A DNA stretch of 64,000 bases, taken from the NCBI RefSeq assembly GCF_042140245.1, contig NZ_CP159483.1:3162001-3226000 (forward strand). The letters are read 5' to 3'. The first letter of the stretch is position 1. Every line of letters begins with the position of its first letter. The stretch is from MH13 sp042140245. GTDB taxonomy: Bacteria > Pseudomonadota > Alphaproteobacteria > Rhizobiales > MH13. Positions 8,573 through 17,010 of this stretch are shown here, in pieces. Below the pieces are notes generated by a model, which saw nothing but the letters and a program-made list of their open reading frames with translations, was not told where the DNA came from and did not search any database. The translations under genes and the position numbers were made by a program.

Positions 8573-9363
8573 TGCTCTCCTACCAACACGCCTATCATGC
8601 GGGTAACCGCGCGGACGTGCACAAACACGCCATCCTTGCACTGGTGCTTACCTATATGGGGCGTAAGCCTAAGCCACTGACCTACATGGAAACCCATGCA
8701 GGTCGCGGGCTTTATGACCTTGGCTCGAGCGAAGCCAAAAAAACCGGCGAAGCCGCGCATGGTGTGGCTGAGTTGCTGGCGCGTTTTCCAACAGATCATC
8801 CTTATCGGCGTGTCGTAGAGGCCATTCGCGCCGAGCACGGTGAAACTTCCTACCCTGGTTCACCAATGATTGCTGAACGGATGTTGACGTCCAACATCGA
8901 GCGCTCCGGAGATCGACTGCAATTGGCCGAACTTCACCCCCAGGAGCACGCGGCCTTGAGCGAGGTGATGCCGAGATCAGGTGTGCACATCTACAAGGAA
9001 GACGGATTTCCCTGGGCTGCTCGGCGCTGTCCGCCGACGCCGCGGCGCGGGGTGATGATGATAGATCCAAGTTATGAGCTCGATCATGATTTCACGGGCC
9101 TGCCCAGTTTTCTAGAAGGTCTGCATAGCCTTTGGCCCGTTGGGGTGATCATGCTTTGGTATCCGATCCTGACAAACGGTGAGCAGGATGAGATGATGGA
9201 TGAGATTGAGCAGATCGGCTTTGCCGATACACTACGCCATGAGGTGCAGTTCAGGGCCGCTGGCGACGGTCATCGGCTGATCGGCAGCGGCGTGTTCGCG
9301 ATCAATCCACCCTACACCTTGGCTGACGAGGTGATTGACCTTTCGACCCTGATTGAGACTTAG
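8572..9363 (+). CDS. rlmJ: 23S rRNA (adenine(2030)-N6)-methyltransferase
   Basis: A 263-residue RlmJ family protein, which methylates A2030 of 23S rRNA with SAM. The N terminus MLSYQHAYHAGNRADVHKH is diagnostic, followed by YMETHAGRGLYDL. The catalytic N6-adenine methyltransferase motif reads DPSYE (about residues 165-169) where E. coli has DPPYE; this small change is tolerated in the wider family. It overlaps uvrA by one base and its stop overlaps that of the next, convergent gene by four bases (TTAG). Confidence in the family is high. Confidence 0.92.
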   Translation: MLSYQHAYHAGNRADVHKHAILALVLTYMGRKPKPLTYMETHAGRGLYDLGSSEAKKTGEAAHGVAELLARFPTDHPYRRVVEAIRAEHGETSYPGSPMIAERMLTSNIERSGDRLQLAELHPQEHAALSEVMPRSGVHIYKEDGFPWAARRCPPTPRRGVMMIDPSYELDHDFTGLPSFLEGLHSLWPVGVIMLWYPILTNGEQDEMMDEIEQIGFADTLRHEVQFRAAGDGHRLIGSGVFAINPPYTLADEVIDLSTLIET

Positions 9364-9983
9364 CTCGCGTAGGGCCAGGTGTTGTACCAATCTGAAAGTG
9401 GCATCACGTCCACATCTTCAGCATTGGCATAGGGCCAAGGGTCAACGGCCCAGTCCTCGCCGGACGCGGTTTCAGTCATGACGGCCGTGGCATGCGGATA
9501 GCGGCCATCAAGGAAAAACCCGCGCGCTACCGGGTAACTTGGGGTGTGGTGGGTCAATAGACCGTTTTCAGCAAGCAGAAGCAGCGTTGTGGTGGTGTTG
9601 GTTGTTTCGTCCAGACAATCCATTTGCCCGGGCACACCAGCGTTCTGCATGTCTAGACCACCAATATCGTTGTGCGACCCAACGGTAGGCCCCACGCGCT
9701 CTTCCATCCACATGACGGCGCGGCGGACGGCCATGCGTTCTGCCTGTGGGCTTTCACGACCGGCCTCCATGATACCAGCAAGCACGGCCACATCACTTTC
9801 CGCCAGACGCACTGTTGTCTGGCGCTGACACCCGAAAGCGTGGCAGATACCAAGGCTCAAACCGTTGGGCGTGCGTGCATCTTGTGTTGCGTACCACGCC
9901 ATCGGACTTGTGCCTGATGACACACAGCCTGAAAGCGCAACGGCAGCGAAGACTGCAAAGAGAGCGGAGCGAGAAGCGAACAC
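9360..9983 (-). CDS. Conserved lipoprotein of unknown function, possible transglutaminase-like fold
   Basis: A 207-residue predicted lipoprotein with a GTG start (AGGAAG six bases upstream). The signal sequence ends in the lipobox LSGC (Cys19), so the mature protein would be anchored in a membrane facing the periplasm. I do not recognise a named family. The second half has MDCLDE, then PHATAVM, then WAVDPW: Cys, His and Asp in the order and rough spacing of a transglutaminase/papain-like triad. That is an inference from motif order only. It stands alone on this strand, convergent with rlmJ and divergent from trmFO. Confidence 0.75.
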   Translation of the reverse strand: MFASRSALFAVFAAVALSGCVSSGTSPMAWYATQDARTPNGLSLGICHAFGCQRQTTVRLAESDVAVLAGIMEAGRESPQAERMAVRRAVMWMEERVGPTVGSHNDIGGLDMQNAGVPGQMDCLDETTNTTTTLLLLAENGLLTHHTPSYPVARGFFLDGRYPHATAVMTETASGEDWAVDPWPYANAEDVDVMPLSDWYNTWPYAS

Positions 9984-10128
9984 GAATACTTCCTGAGAAA
10001 TGACGCTATCTGGCTAGCAATGAAGGTCTGGCGCGGCAAGATGCGCGCCCTTCACCCTCGCGTGATTGGCTTGCCGCGTTGCAGACGGGACACTACAAGC
10101 AACGCTTCGAAGACCAAACGGAACGGCA

Positions 10129-11571
10129 ATGGCCATGAAACCTATCCATGTTGTTGGCGGCGGACTTGCCGGCTCCGAAGCTGCCTGGCAGGCGGCGCAG
10201 ATGGGTGTGCCCGTTGTTCTGCATGAGATGCGCGGAAGCGCCGGCCATTCAGGCACCGACGCGCATAAGACAGACGGTTTGGCTGAGTTGGTTTGCTCAA
10301 ACTCGTTTCGATCAGACGATGCAACATCCAACGCTGTGGGCGTTCTCCATGCAGAAATGCGCAAACTTGGTTCGCTCATCATGGGGCAAGGAGACGCGAA
10401 CCAAGTGCCTGCCGGTGGTGCTTTGGCTGTCGACCGCGATGGCTTTTCCGATGGTGTTTCTCAAGCGCTGGCTGACCACCCACTGATCAGCATCGAACGT
10501 GGCGAGATATCCGGCCTGCCGCCGGAAGACTGGGACAGCGTGATCATCGCAACGGGCCCGCTTACCGCGCCATCTCTTGCTGACGCGATTTTGCAACTCA
10601 CCGACGAAGACTCGCTGGCCTTTTTCGATGCCATCGCCCCTATCGTTCATACCGAGTCCATCAACATGGAAAAGGCGTGGTTCCAGTCGCGCTATGACAA
10701 GGTCGGTCCTGGGGGAACGGGCAAGGACTATATCAACTGCGCTATGGACGAGGTGCTCTACAACCGGTTCATCGATGCCCTGATTGAAGCAGACGCGCAT
10801 GATTTCAAGGATTGGGAGAAGGACACCCCCTACTTCAATGGATGCCTACCGATCGAGGTGATGGCAACGCGGGGACGTGAGACCCTACGCTTTGGCCCCA
10901 TGAAACCGGTGGGCCTGACCAACCCGCACGACCCGGACACCAAGCCTTACGCGGTGGTACAGCTTCGGCAAGACAATGCACTTGGCACGCTGTTCAATCT
11001 GGTCGGATTTCAAACCAAGATCAAATATGGATCACAGTCGGATATTCTGCGGATGATCCCAGGTCTTGAAGAAGCAAGGTTTGCCCGCCTTGGCGGCATG
11101 CATCGCAACACCTACCTCAACTCGCCGGTGCTTTTGGATGCTCAAATGCGGCTGAAAGCGCAGCCGCGGTTACGTTTTGCCGGCCAGATCACAGGGTGCG
11201 AAGGCTATGTAGAGTCCGCCAGTATCGGGCTTTACACTGGGCGTCTTGCCGCCGCTGAACGGCTGGGCATTACGCTGCCTGACCTACCACAAACCACGGC
11301 GCTTGGTGCTCTGGTTGCGCACATCACCGGCGGCCATGTTGTCGACGAGGCGGATGCGCAGTCCAACAAGCCGCGTTCGTTCCAGCCGATGAACATTAAT
11401 TTTGGCCTATTCCCTCCGCATGAGGGGCCATTGGTGGATGAAGAAGGCAAGCGGATCAAAGGCAAAGCCAAAGGTCTGGCACGCAAACAGGCCTTGGCCA
11501 AACGTGCGCTAGACCATAGTGACACTTGGGTTCGCTCGCTCGATGCGGTCTTGCCTCAAGCGGCCGAGTGA
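10129..11571 (+). CDS. trmFO: Methylenetetrahydrofolate-tRNA-(uracil-54-C5)-methyltransferase
   Basis: A 480-residue TrmFO, the folate- and FAD-dependent enzyme that makes ribothymidine at position 54 of tRNA (instead of the SAM enzyme TrmA). The FAD-binding GGGLAGSEAAWQ stretch starts near residue 9; VCSNSFRSD and YFNGCLPIEVMA hold the two conserved cysteines. Later blocks GFQTKIKYGSQ, RNTYLNSP and GQITGCEGYVESA are typical. ATGs at 10129 and 10135 are equally possible starts. The stop directly abuts that of the convergent gene. Confidence 0.96.
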   Translation: MAMKPIHVVGGGLAGSEAAWQAAQMGVPVVLHEMRGSAGHSGTDAHKTDGLAELVCSNSFRSDDATSNAVGVLHAEMRKLGSLIMGQGDANQVPAGGALAVDRDGFSDGVSQALADHPLISIERGEISGLPPEDWDSVIIATGPLTAPSLADAILQLTDEDSLAFFDAIAPIVHTESINMEKAWFQSRYDKVGPGGTGKDYINCAMDEVLYNRFIDALIEADAHDFKDWEKDTPYFNGCLPIEVMATRGRETLRFGPMKPVGLTNPHDPDTKPYAVVQLRQDNALGTLFNLVGFQTKIKYGSQSDILRMIPGLEEARFARLGGMHRNTYLNSPVLLDAQMRLKAQPRLRFAGQITGCEGYVESASIGLYTGRLAAAERLGITLPDLPQTTALGALVAHITGGHVVDEADAQSNKPRSFQPMNINFGLFPPHEGPLVDEEGKRIKGKAKGLARKQALAKRALDHSDTWVRSLDAVLPQAAE

Positions 11572-12447
11572 CTAAAAAACTGGATGTCTCTTCGAGGCGC
11601 GCCATAGCCCAAACAGCCGCTGCCATTTTGGTCGCGTGAGCGGTCGCACAAAAGGATTGAGCGCCCAAGAGGTAACGTCCTGCAGGGTTCTGCGCGCCAG
11701 AGCTAGCGGTAGCCAGACCGAATTGGCACTTCTCGTTCCACCTCGCGCCGCATCGCTTGCCTTATCTATGTGGTTCAAACCATAGGCTGAAAAAGCACGA
11801 AGTGTCTCGGTCAGGGCGGGCGTTACTCTGCGTTGAGCGAACATCTCTCGCTCCAAACCATGCGTTTGCATCAGGTCAGTCGGCAGGAAGCACTGCCCCC
11901 TGCCCGCCCAAGTCGAGAAGTGAACAAGCGTTCTCGCAACTGTAAGGGCGACGCCACCATGGCCTGCAATGTCAGCAAACTCGGCAGGACTCTTATCTGA
12001 TAGCACTGATGCAGCGAGCGACATCGGGCTTGACCACACTTCCCCGCCATACCCTTCAAAGTCTGCGATTGACGGCATCGCATCATCGTAGAGATCGAAC
12101 GTGCGTGCATAGAGCACGGCCAGCAGTGGCGCGGTGGGAAGCTTGTCATGGTCAATGGCCTGCAACAGTGCCGACGCTAAAGGATTGGCTTCAACGGCGC
12201 CGTGGGCTTCTCCTGAGAGTGTATCTCTCCACCATTGCAATCGGATTTCCCCGGGCATTGGGTCAGAAACAAGTGAACGCACGCGGGCTATTTCAGCCAG
12301 ATAGGCAAAAAGCGCTATCAGGCCAGGACGCTGATGTGCGGGGGCGAACTGCAACGCAGCATACCATTCGAAGTCGTGCGTGCGCAGATGATCGGTGGCA
12401 AAGATAGTTGGATCGGAAGTCACAGTCGGCCTTTGAGGTGAGATCAC
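11572..12447 (-). CDS. Squalene/phytoene synthase-fold protein, NDUFAF6-like
   Basis: A 291-residue member of the squalene/phytoene synthase superfamily. The fold is seen from EIRLQWWRDTL, and GRGQCFLPTDLM corresponds to the ARGRCYLP region of real synthases. The two Asp-rich DxxxD motifs needed for prenyl-diphosphate binding are not there: the first helix region reads AYLAEIARVRSLVSD and the second TVARTLVHFSTW. That makes prenyl synthase activity unlikely. The human complex I assembly factor NDUFAF6 belongs to this family, and the preceding gene is NDUFAF3-like, so a role in respiratory complex I assembly is the best guess. GTG start, four bases after the preceding stop. Confidence 0.8.
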   Translation of the reverse strand: MISPQRPTVTSDPTIFATDHLRTHDFEWYAALQFAPAHQRPGLIALFAYLAEIARVRSLVSDPMPGEIRLQWWRDTLSGEAHGAVEANPLASALLQAIDHDKLPTAPLLAVLYARTFDLYDDAMPSIADFEGYGGEVWSSPMSLAASVLSDKSPAEFADIAGHGGVALTVARTLVHFSTWAGRGQCFLPTDLMQTHGLEREMFAQRRVTPALTETLRAFSAYGLNHIDKASDAARGGTRSANSVWLPLALARRTLQDVTSWALNPFVRPLTRPKWQRLFGLWRASKRHPVF

Positions 12448-12450
12448 CTC

Positions 12451-12831
12451 TTATGTGAGTGCCATCAGCGCCGCTGCAACCCGTCGGTCTTCTGAAAGCA
12501 ACACATTATAGGTGCGAACGGCGGCGCGGGTTGCGCTGACTTCACAAGCCAGACCAGCCCCGCGCAAGGTGTCCAGTGTTGATTGAGGCAGTACTGCAAT
12601 GTCCGCCCCTGTTCCAATGAGAAGAATATCGACTACCTCTGCCATCTCCAGGACAGGCGCGAGGTCCTGGGCACTTATCTCAAAGGCCGTGCCTTTTGGA
12701 GTCCAGGCCTGGGTTCGCCCGGGCAAGCCGATCAAGCTTCCTTGATGCGACATCTCGCCAAACCGAAAGCCGCCATCCAGAACAGCATCAATGGGCGCTT
12801 GAGCTGGGAGAAACCTTTCGTCTTCCGCCAT
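12451..12831 (-). CDS. Mth938-domain protein, NDUFAF3-like
   Basis: A 126-residue Mth938 (DUF498) domain protein. The ending SATRAAVRTYNVLLSEDRRVAAALMAL and the central LLIGTGADIAVLP are characteristic. Human NDUFAF3, a complex I assembly factor, belongs to this family. The gene sits 6 bases after secF and 3 bases before the NDUFAF6-like gene, which suggests one transcript secD-secF-this-NDUFAF6-like. The molecular function of the bacterial proteins is not established; insertion or assembly of membrane-arm subunits would fit the Sec context, but that is inference. Confidence 0.85.
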   Translation of the reverse strand: MAEDERFLPAQAPIDAVLDGGFRFGEMSHQGSLIGLPGRTQAWTPKGTAFEISAQDLAPVLEMAEVVDILLIGTGADIAVLPQSTLDTLRGAGLACEVSATRAAVRTYNVLLSEDRRVAAALMALT

Positions 12832-12837
12832 CAGCGC

Positions 12838-13812
12838 TTACGAGGATGCCTTTTCGCCATCCACATCATCACTTCCAGATCCAGAATCATCATCGGCGCC
12901 AGTGGTTTTGGCGGGACGCAGCTTCAGGAACACCAGAACAGGGCCAGCGACAAAGATCGAGGAATAAGTGCCCACCAATACGCCCCAAATCATGGCGGCG
13001 GTGAAAGACCGAATGATCTCTCCACCGAAGAGGAACAGCGACCCAAGGGCGATGAGTGTTGTTACCGAGGTCATGATTGTTCGCGACAGCATGGAGTTGA
13101 CCGACAAATCCAAAAGATCATCGATCAGCATGCGTTTGTATCGCCGCAAATTCTCTCGCACGCGGTCGTACACAACCACCGTATCGTTCAACGAGTAGCC
13201 GACAATGGTAAGTATGGCCGCAATTGAGGAGAGATTGAACTCAAGCCCGGTCACCGCGAAGAGCCCCAGCGTTAAGATCACATCGTGAACCGTTGCGATA
13301 ATGGCGCCGATGGCGAACTGCCATTCAAAGCGCACCCAGATATAGATTAAGATGGCTCCAAGCGCCGCCGCGACGGCAATAATACCAGCGACAGCCAATT
13401 CCCCTGAGACACGCGGCCCCACAACCTCGAAGCGCCGATACTCAATGGCTTGGTCGCCAAGTTCGGCACGAACACGCTCAACCACGGCTTGCTGCGCGCG
13501 ATCTCCACCAGGTTGTTGCTGGATCCGGATCAAGACATCGGTGTCGTTGCCGAAGGACTGCACCTCGACATCGCCGAACTGAAGCTGATTGAGCTGCGTG
13601 CGGATGCCGCCGATATCGGCCGGGCCGTCCAGCGTACGGATCTCAATCACTGTGCCGCCGCGAAAATCAATACCAAGATTTAATCCCAGGGCGGCGAAAA
13701 GGCCCAAGGAAACAACCATCATGACGACCGAAAACGGAAAGGCCCAGTTGCGATAGGCCATGAACCGCAGCTTGGGTTCCTGAGGCAGGAATTTGATCAG
13801 AGCAAACGACAT
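12838..13812 (-). CDS. secF: Protein translocase subunit SecF
   Basis: A 324-residue SecF, partner of SecD in the proton-driven late step of Sec export. One membrane helix near residues 25-45 is followed by the periplasmic region (LGIDFRGGTVIEI) and a cluster of five more helices with the conserved GYSLNDTVVVYDRVREN. The C terminus is an acidic, disordered tail (GADDDSGSGSDD) that is longer than in E. coli. It starts 12 bases after secD. Confidence 0.96.
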   Translation of the reverse strand: MSFALIKFLPQEPKLRFMAYRNWAFPFSVVMMVVSLGLFAALGLNLGIDFRGGTVIEIRTLDGPADIGGIRTQLNQLQFGDVEVQSFGNDTDVLIRIQQQPGGDRAQQAVVERVRAELGDQAIEYRRFEVVGPRVSGELAVAGIIAVAAALGAILIYIWVRFEWQFAIGAIIATVHDVILTLGLFAVTGLEFNLSSIAAILTIVGYSLNDTVVVYDRVRENLRRYKRMLIDDLLDLSVNSMLSRTIMTSVTTLIALGSLFLFGGEIIRSFTAAMIWGVLVGTYSSIFVAGPVLVFLKLRPAKTTGADDDSGSGSDDVDGEKASS

Positions 13813-13824
13813 ACCGGGCGGCCT

Positions 13825-15429
13825 TTAAATGGGAAGCGCGGTCGGGCGACGGGTTTTCACCCAAAGCGCGACGAGCAGACGGGTCAGCGTGTAGGCGGTG
13901 AACACTGTGGTCACGATACCGATGGCAAGCGTCACAGCGAAGCCGCGCACTGGGCCAGATCCAAGCTGGAAGAGAATAACAGCTGCAATCAGTGTGGTAA
14001 TGTTCGCATCCAAAATTGTGCGTAACGCTTCGCGGAAACCAACATCGACAGCAGCGATGGTTTTGCGCCCACGCCTAACCTCTTCACGAATACGTTCAAA
14101 GATCAGAACGTTGGAATCGACCGCCATACCAACAGTCAGCACGATCCCGGCGATACCGGGCAAGGTAAGCGTCGCGCCAAGCACTGAGAGCGCGGCGAGA
14201 ATGAGCGAGATGTTCACAAACAGCGCAATGTTCGCGAACATGCCAAACAGTCCGTACGACAAGCCCATAAAGACCAGAACGCCTACGGCACCGATAAGAC
14301 CAGCGATTTCACCAGCGGCGATGGAATCAGCGCCAAGGCCTGGGCCAACCGTGCGTTCTTCCACGATGGTGAGGTCAGCAGGCAGGGCACCTGCGCGCAG
14401 AAGGATCGCCAAATCGTTGGCAAGTTCTGGTGTGAAATTGCCAGATATTTGGCCCGATCCACCCAAAATAGGCTCGCGTATAACCGGCGCTGAGATCACC
14501 TCATCATCAAGCACAATCGCAAAAGGCTGACCGACGTTTGCCGTTGTTGCCTGACCAAAGGTCGACGCACCGGACGTGTTAAAACGGAACGAAACAATCG
14601 CTTCCTGGGTTTGCTGGTCAAAACCAGGCTGCGCGTCAGCCAATTGGTCCCCAGTGATTAGCGCACGGGTTTGCAGCAGGTAGGGCTGCACGGGTTCATC
14701 AACGGAGTTGGCAAGGTAGCAACCAGCCGGCGGGCGTGTGCGCAGCGCTTCATCAACGCTCATATCCTCGCACAGCAGGTGAAAGGAGAGCGCGGCGGTT
14801 TGTTGCAGAAGGTCTTTCAGACGCTGCGGATCATCCAAACCGGGAACTTGAACCAGAACGCGATCTTGGCCTTCGCGCTGAATTGTGGGCTCGGTGGTGC
14901 CCAACTGGTCAATACGACGACGGATAACTTCGATCGACTGCTGAACAGCCTGGGCTAAGCGGGCATCGACACCCTCCTGGGTCAGCGTTAGGCGCGCCAG
15001 GCCATCGGCGGCGACATCGACCTCAACATCGCGGTCTTGCGCGCCGAAAGACAGGGGATCGGCCGGTGCGGCTAGCCCGTTCAACACGGTGGTTGCGTCA
15101 GACACACGATCCAAATCGCGGATGCGCAGCTGCACAGCATCGCTTTGAACGCTCAGACCTGTGTAGCCGATGCGCTCATCGCGCAAGGAGGTGCGTACAT
15201 CATCACGCAACACTTCCAGCCGATCTGCGACCAAGCTTTCGCGCTCCACCTGCAACAGCATATGAGCGCCGCCCTGCAAATCGAGACCAAGAACGATTTG
15301 CTGCTGTGGCAAAAAGTCAGGCCAGCTTTCAACCGTCTCCTCATCGAACGCGTTGGGCAGCGCAAAGGCGACTGAAAGTATCGCAAAGGCGACAATCAGT
15401 GCCGTTTTCCAAGGAGCAAAGTAGAGCAT
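13825..15429 (-). CDS. secD: Protein translocase subunit SecD
   Basis: A 534-residue SecD. The LGLDLQGGAHMLLQV motif follows the first membrane helix; the periplasmic P1 region comes next, and the C-terminal membrane part has GMAVDSNVLIFERIREE, whose Asp corresponds to the proton-relay Asp519 of E. coli. It follows yajC after 82 bases that hold a strong hairpin. Together with SecF and YajC it forms the accessory complex of SecYEG. Confidence 0.97.
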   Translation of the reverse strand: MLYFAPWKTALIVAFAILSVAFALPNAFDEETVESWPDFLPQQQIVLGLDLQGGAHMLLQVERESLVADRLEVLRDDVRTSLRDERIGYTGLSVQSDAVQLRIRDLDRVSDATTVLNGLAAPADPLSFGAQDRDVEVDVAADGLARLTLTQEGVDARLAQAVQQSIEVIRRRIDQLGTTEPTIQREGQDRVLVQVPGLDDPQRLKDLLQQTAALSFHLLCEDMSVDEALRTRPPAGCYLANSVDEPVQPYLLQTRALITGDQLADAQPGFDQQTQEAIVSFRFNTSGASTFGQATTANVGQPFAIVLDDEVISAPVIREPILGGSGQISGNFTPELANDLAILLRAGALPADLTIVEERTVGPGLGADSIAAGEIAGLIGAVGVLVFMGLSYGLFGMFANIALFVNISLILAALSVLGATLTLPGIAGIVLTVGMAVDSNVLIFERIREEVRRGRKTIAAVDVGFREALRTILDANITTLIAAVILFQLGSGPVRGFAVTLAIGIVTTVFTAYTLTRLLVALWVKTRRPTALPI

Positions 15430-15472
15430 CGTGACCTATCGAAGGTGGCTTGCAGTGAAAGGCGGACATAAG

Positions 15473-15500
15473 CAAGCGCCGGATTTGGGACCGGCGCTTG
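15473..15500. terminator. Hairpin between yajC and secD, attenuator or processing site
   Basis: CAAGCGCCGG and CCGGCGCTTG form a perfect 10-bp stem with an 8-base loop. No run of T follows on the secD side, so it is not a classic intrinsic terminator. It may tune the ratio of YajC to SecDF through partial termination or mRNA stability. Confidence 0.5.
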
Positions 15501-15511
15501 TGCGACAGATA

Positions 15512-15853
15512 TCAATCGTTGGCAGCGACTGGTTCAGCTTTGGCGCGCACATCCTGGATCATGGAACGCACCACGCGGATTTTCACACCATCGGAAACCT
15601 GCACCTCAATTTCGTTGGCGTCGTCATCAAGCACCTTGGTCACTTTGCCGATGATACCGCCGGACGTCACAATGGTGTCGTTCCGGCGAACATTGGCGAT
15701 CATTTCCTTGTGGCGTTTCATCTGCTGACGCTGCGGACGGATGATCAAGAACCACATGATGACAAAAATGAGGATGAACGGCAGAATCGACATGACAAGG
15801 CTGCCACCACCGGCAGCACCTGCGGCCTGAGCGTAAGCGGGGGTTACGAACAT
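15512..15853 (-). CDS. yajC: Preprotein translocase subunit YajC
   Basis: A 113-residue YajC: short N terminus, one membrane helix (SILPFILIFVIMWFLIIRP), then the QRQQMKRHKEMI basic stretch and a small cytoplasmic domain with DTIVTSGGIIGKV. It is part of the SecDF-YajC complex. AAGGAGAG lies at a good distance before the ATG. It is the first gene of the sec cluster and is divergent from the DUF815 gene across about 290 bases in which I see no gene. Confidence 0.96.
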   Translation of the reverse strand: MFVTPAYAQAAGAAGGGSLVMSILPFILIFVIMWFLIIRPQRQQMKRHKEMIANVRRNDTIVTSGGIIGKVTKVLDDDANEIEVQVSDGVKIRVVRSMIQDVRAKAEPVAAND

Positions 15854-16143
15854 AAAAACTCTCCTTGGGTGGCGGACCGTGGTGACACAGCCGCCAGGCT
15901 TCTCGCCTTTTCAATGATGGTGACCAGGCTCGGAACTTACCAGGCTAGGTGCCAACATGGCGCACCCTTTGCCTGATCAGAGTACCGAAAACCCTGCCCC
16001 TCGCCTTGGCAGGCAAGCAGCGTGCAGTCTAAACGCGTTTTTCGATTAAGCGTTTCGCGCCGCAACCACAAGAGACATCGCACACGGTTGTGGCGGGTTT
16101 TCCCACCAAGCGACCCCGGCAAGGACGCGAACGAGGATCTTCG

Positions 16144-17010
16144 ATGGACGAGTTAAACGAGAATGGCGTGGTTTTGCGCCGTATTGCCGACGCCTTAGAG
16201 CGCTTGGCGCCACCCGCTCCAATCGATCTATCGCTGGGCAGTGCGGATGCATTCGTTTGGCAATCTGATGACAAAAGTCTCATGCCACTCGCGCATGTCG
16301 CCGCGCTGCCACTTGATCTTCTCAAAGGTATCAACCGGTCACGGGATACACTGCTGGACAACACACAACGCTTTGCCAGCGGCGTTGCAGCGAACAACGC
16401 TTTGCTCTGGGGCGCCCGGGGCCAAGGCAAATCATCGTTGGTCAAGGCGGTTCACGCCTACATCAATGAAAGCCGATCAGGCGAAGAACGTCTGAAATTG
16501 ATTGAAGTGCACCGGGAAGACATTGCCTCGCTACCAGTGTTGTTGGCACGTTTGCGGACCGAACCGTATCGCGTGATCGTTTTCTGCGATGACCTGTCCT
16601 TCGATGCGGGTGAGACCACCTACAAATCACTGAAGGCTGCCCTCGAAGGTGGTTTGGAGGGACGTCCGGACAATGTGCTGTTCTATGCCACGTCCAACAG
16701 AAGGCACCTGCTGCCACGCGACATGATCGACAATGAAAGCAGCTCGGCGATCAATCCGGGCGATGCGATCGAAGAAAAGGTGTCGCTTTCCGATCGCTTT
16801 GGCCTGTGGCTTGGCTTCCACAAGTGCTCGCAGGATGAGTATCTGGCAATGGTGGATGCCTACCACCGGCATTTTGGCCTGCCGGGCGAAGCCACTGATC
16901 TACATCGGGATGCTTTGGAATGGGCAACGACACGCGGTGCAAGATCGGGCCGCGTGGCGTGGCAGTTCATACAAGATGCCGCTGGAAGAGCCGGACTGTC
17001 ACTTAGCTAG
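16144..17010 (+). CDS. DUF815 family AAA-type ATPase
   Basis: A 288-residue ATP-binding protein of the DUF815 family. Walker A reads GARGQGKSSLVKA, Walker B is FCDDLSFD, and ATSNRRHLLPR looks like a sensor region, giving an AAA+ layout. The family's function is unknown; it is commonly next to yajC-secDF in this bacterial group. The ATG at 16144 has GAGG eight bases upstream; an earlier in-frame start exists but lacks family sequence. It ends in an 8-base overlap with the convergent nlpD-like gene. Confidence 0.9.
   Translation: MDELNENGVVLRRIADALERLAPPAPIDLSLGSADAFVWQSDDKSLMPLAHVAALPLDLLKGINRSRDTLLDNTQRFASGVAANNALLWGARGQGKSSLVKAVHAYINESRSGEERLKLIEVHREDIASLPVLLARLRTEPYRVIVFCDDLSFDAGETTYKSLKAALEGGLEGRPDNVLFYATSNRRHLLPRDMIDNESSSAINPGDAIEEKVSLSDRFGLWLGFHKCSQDEYLAMVDAYHRHFGLPGEATDLHRDALEWATTRGARSGRVAWQFIQDAAGRAGLSLS

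Noticed and set aside
13898..14530. 210-codon plus-strand frame
   Set aside because: Antisense to secD, whose reading frame is complete and conserved.
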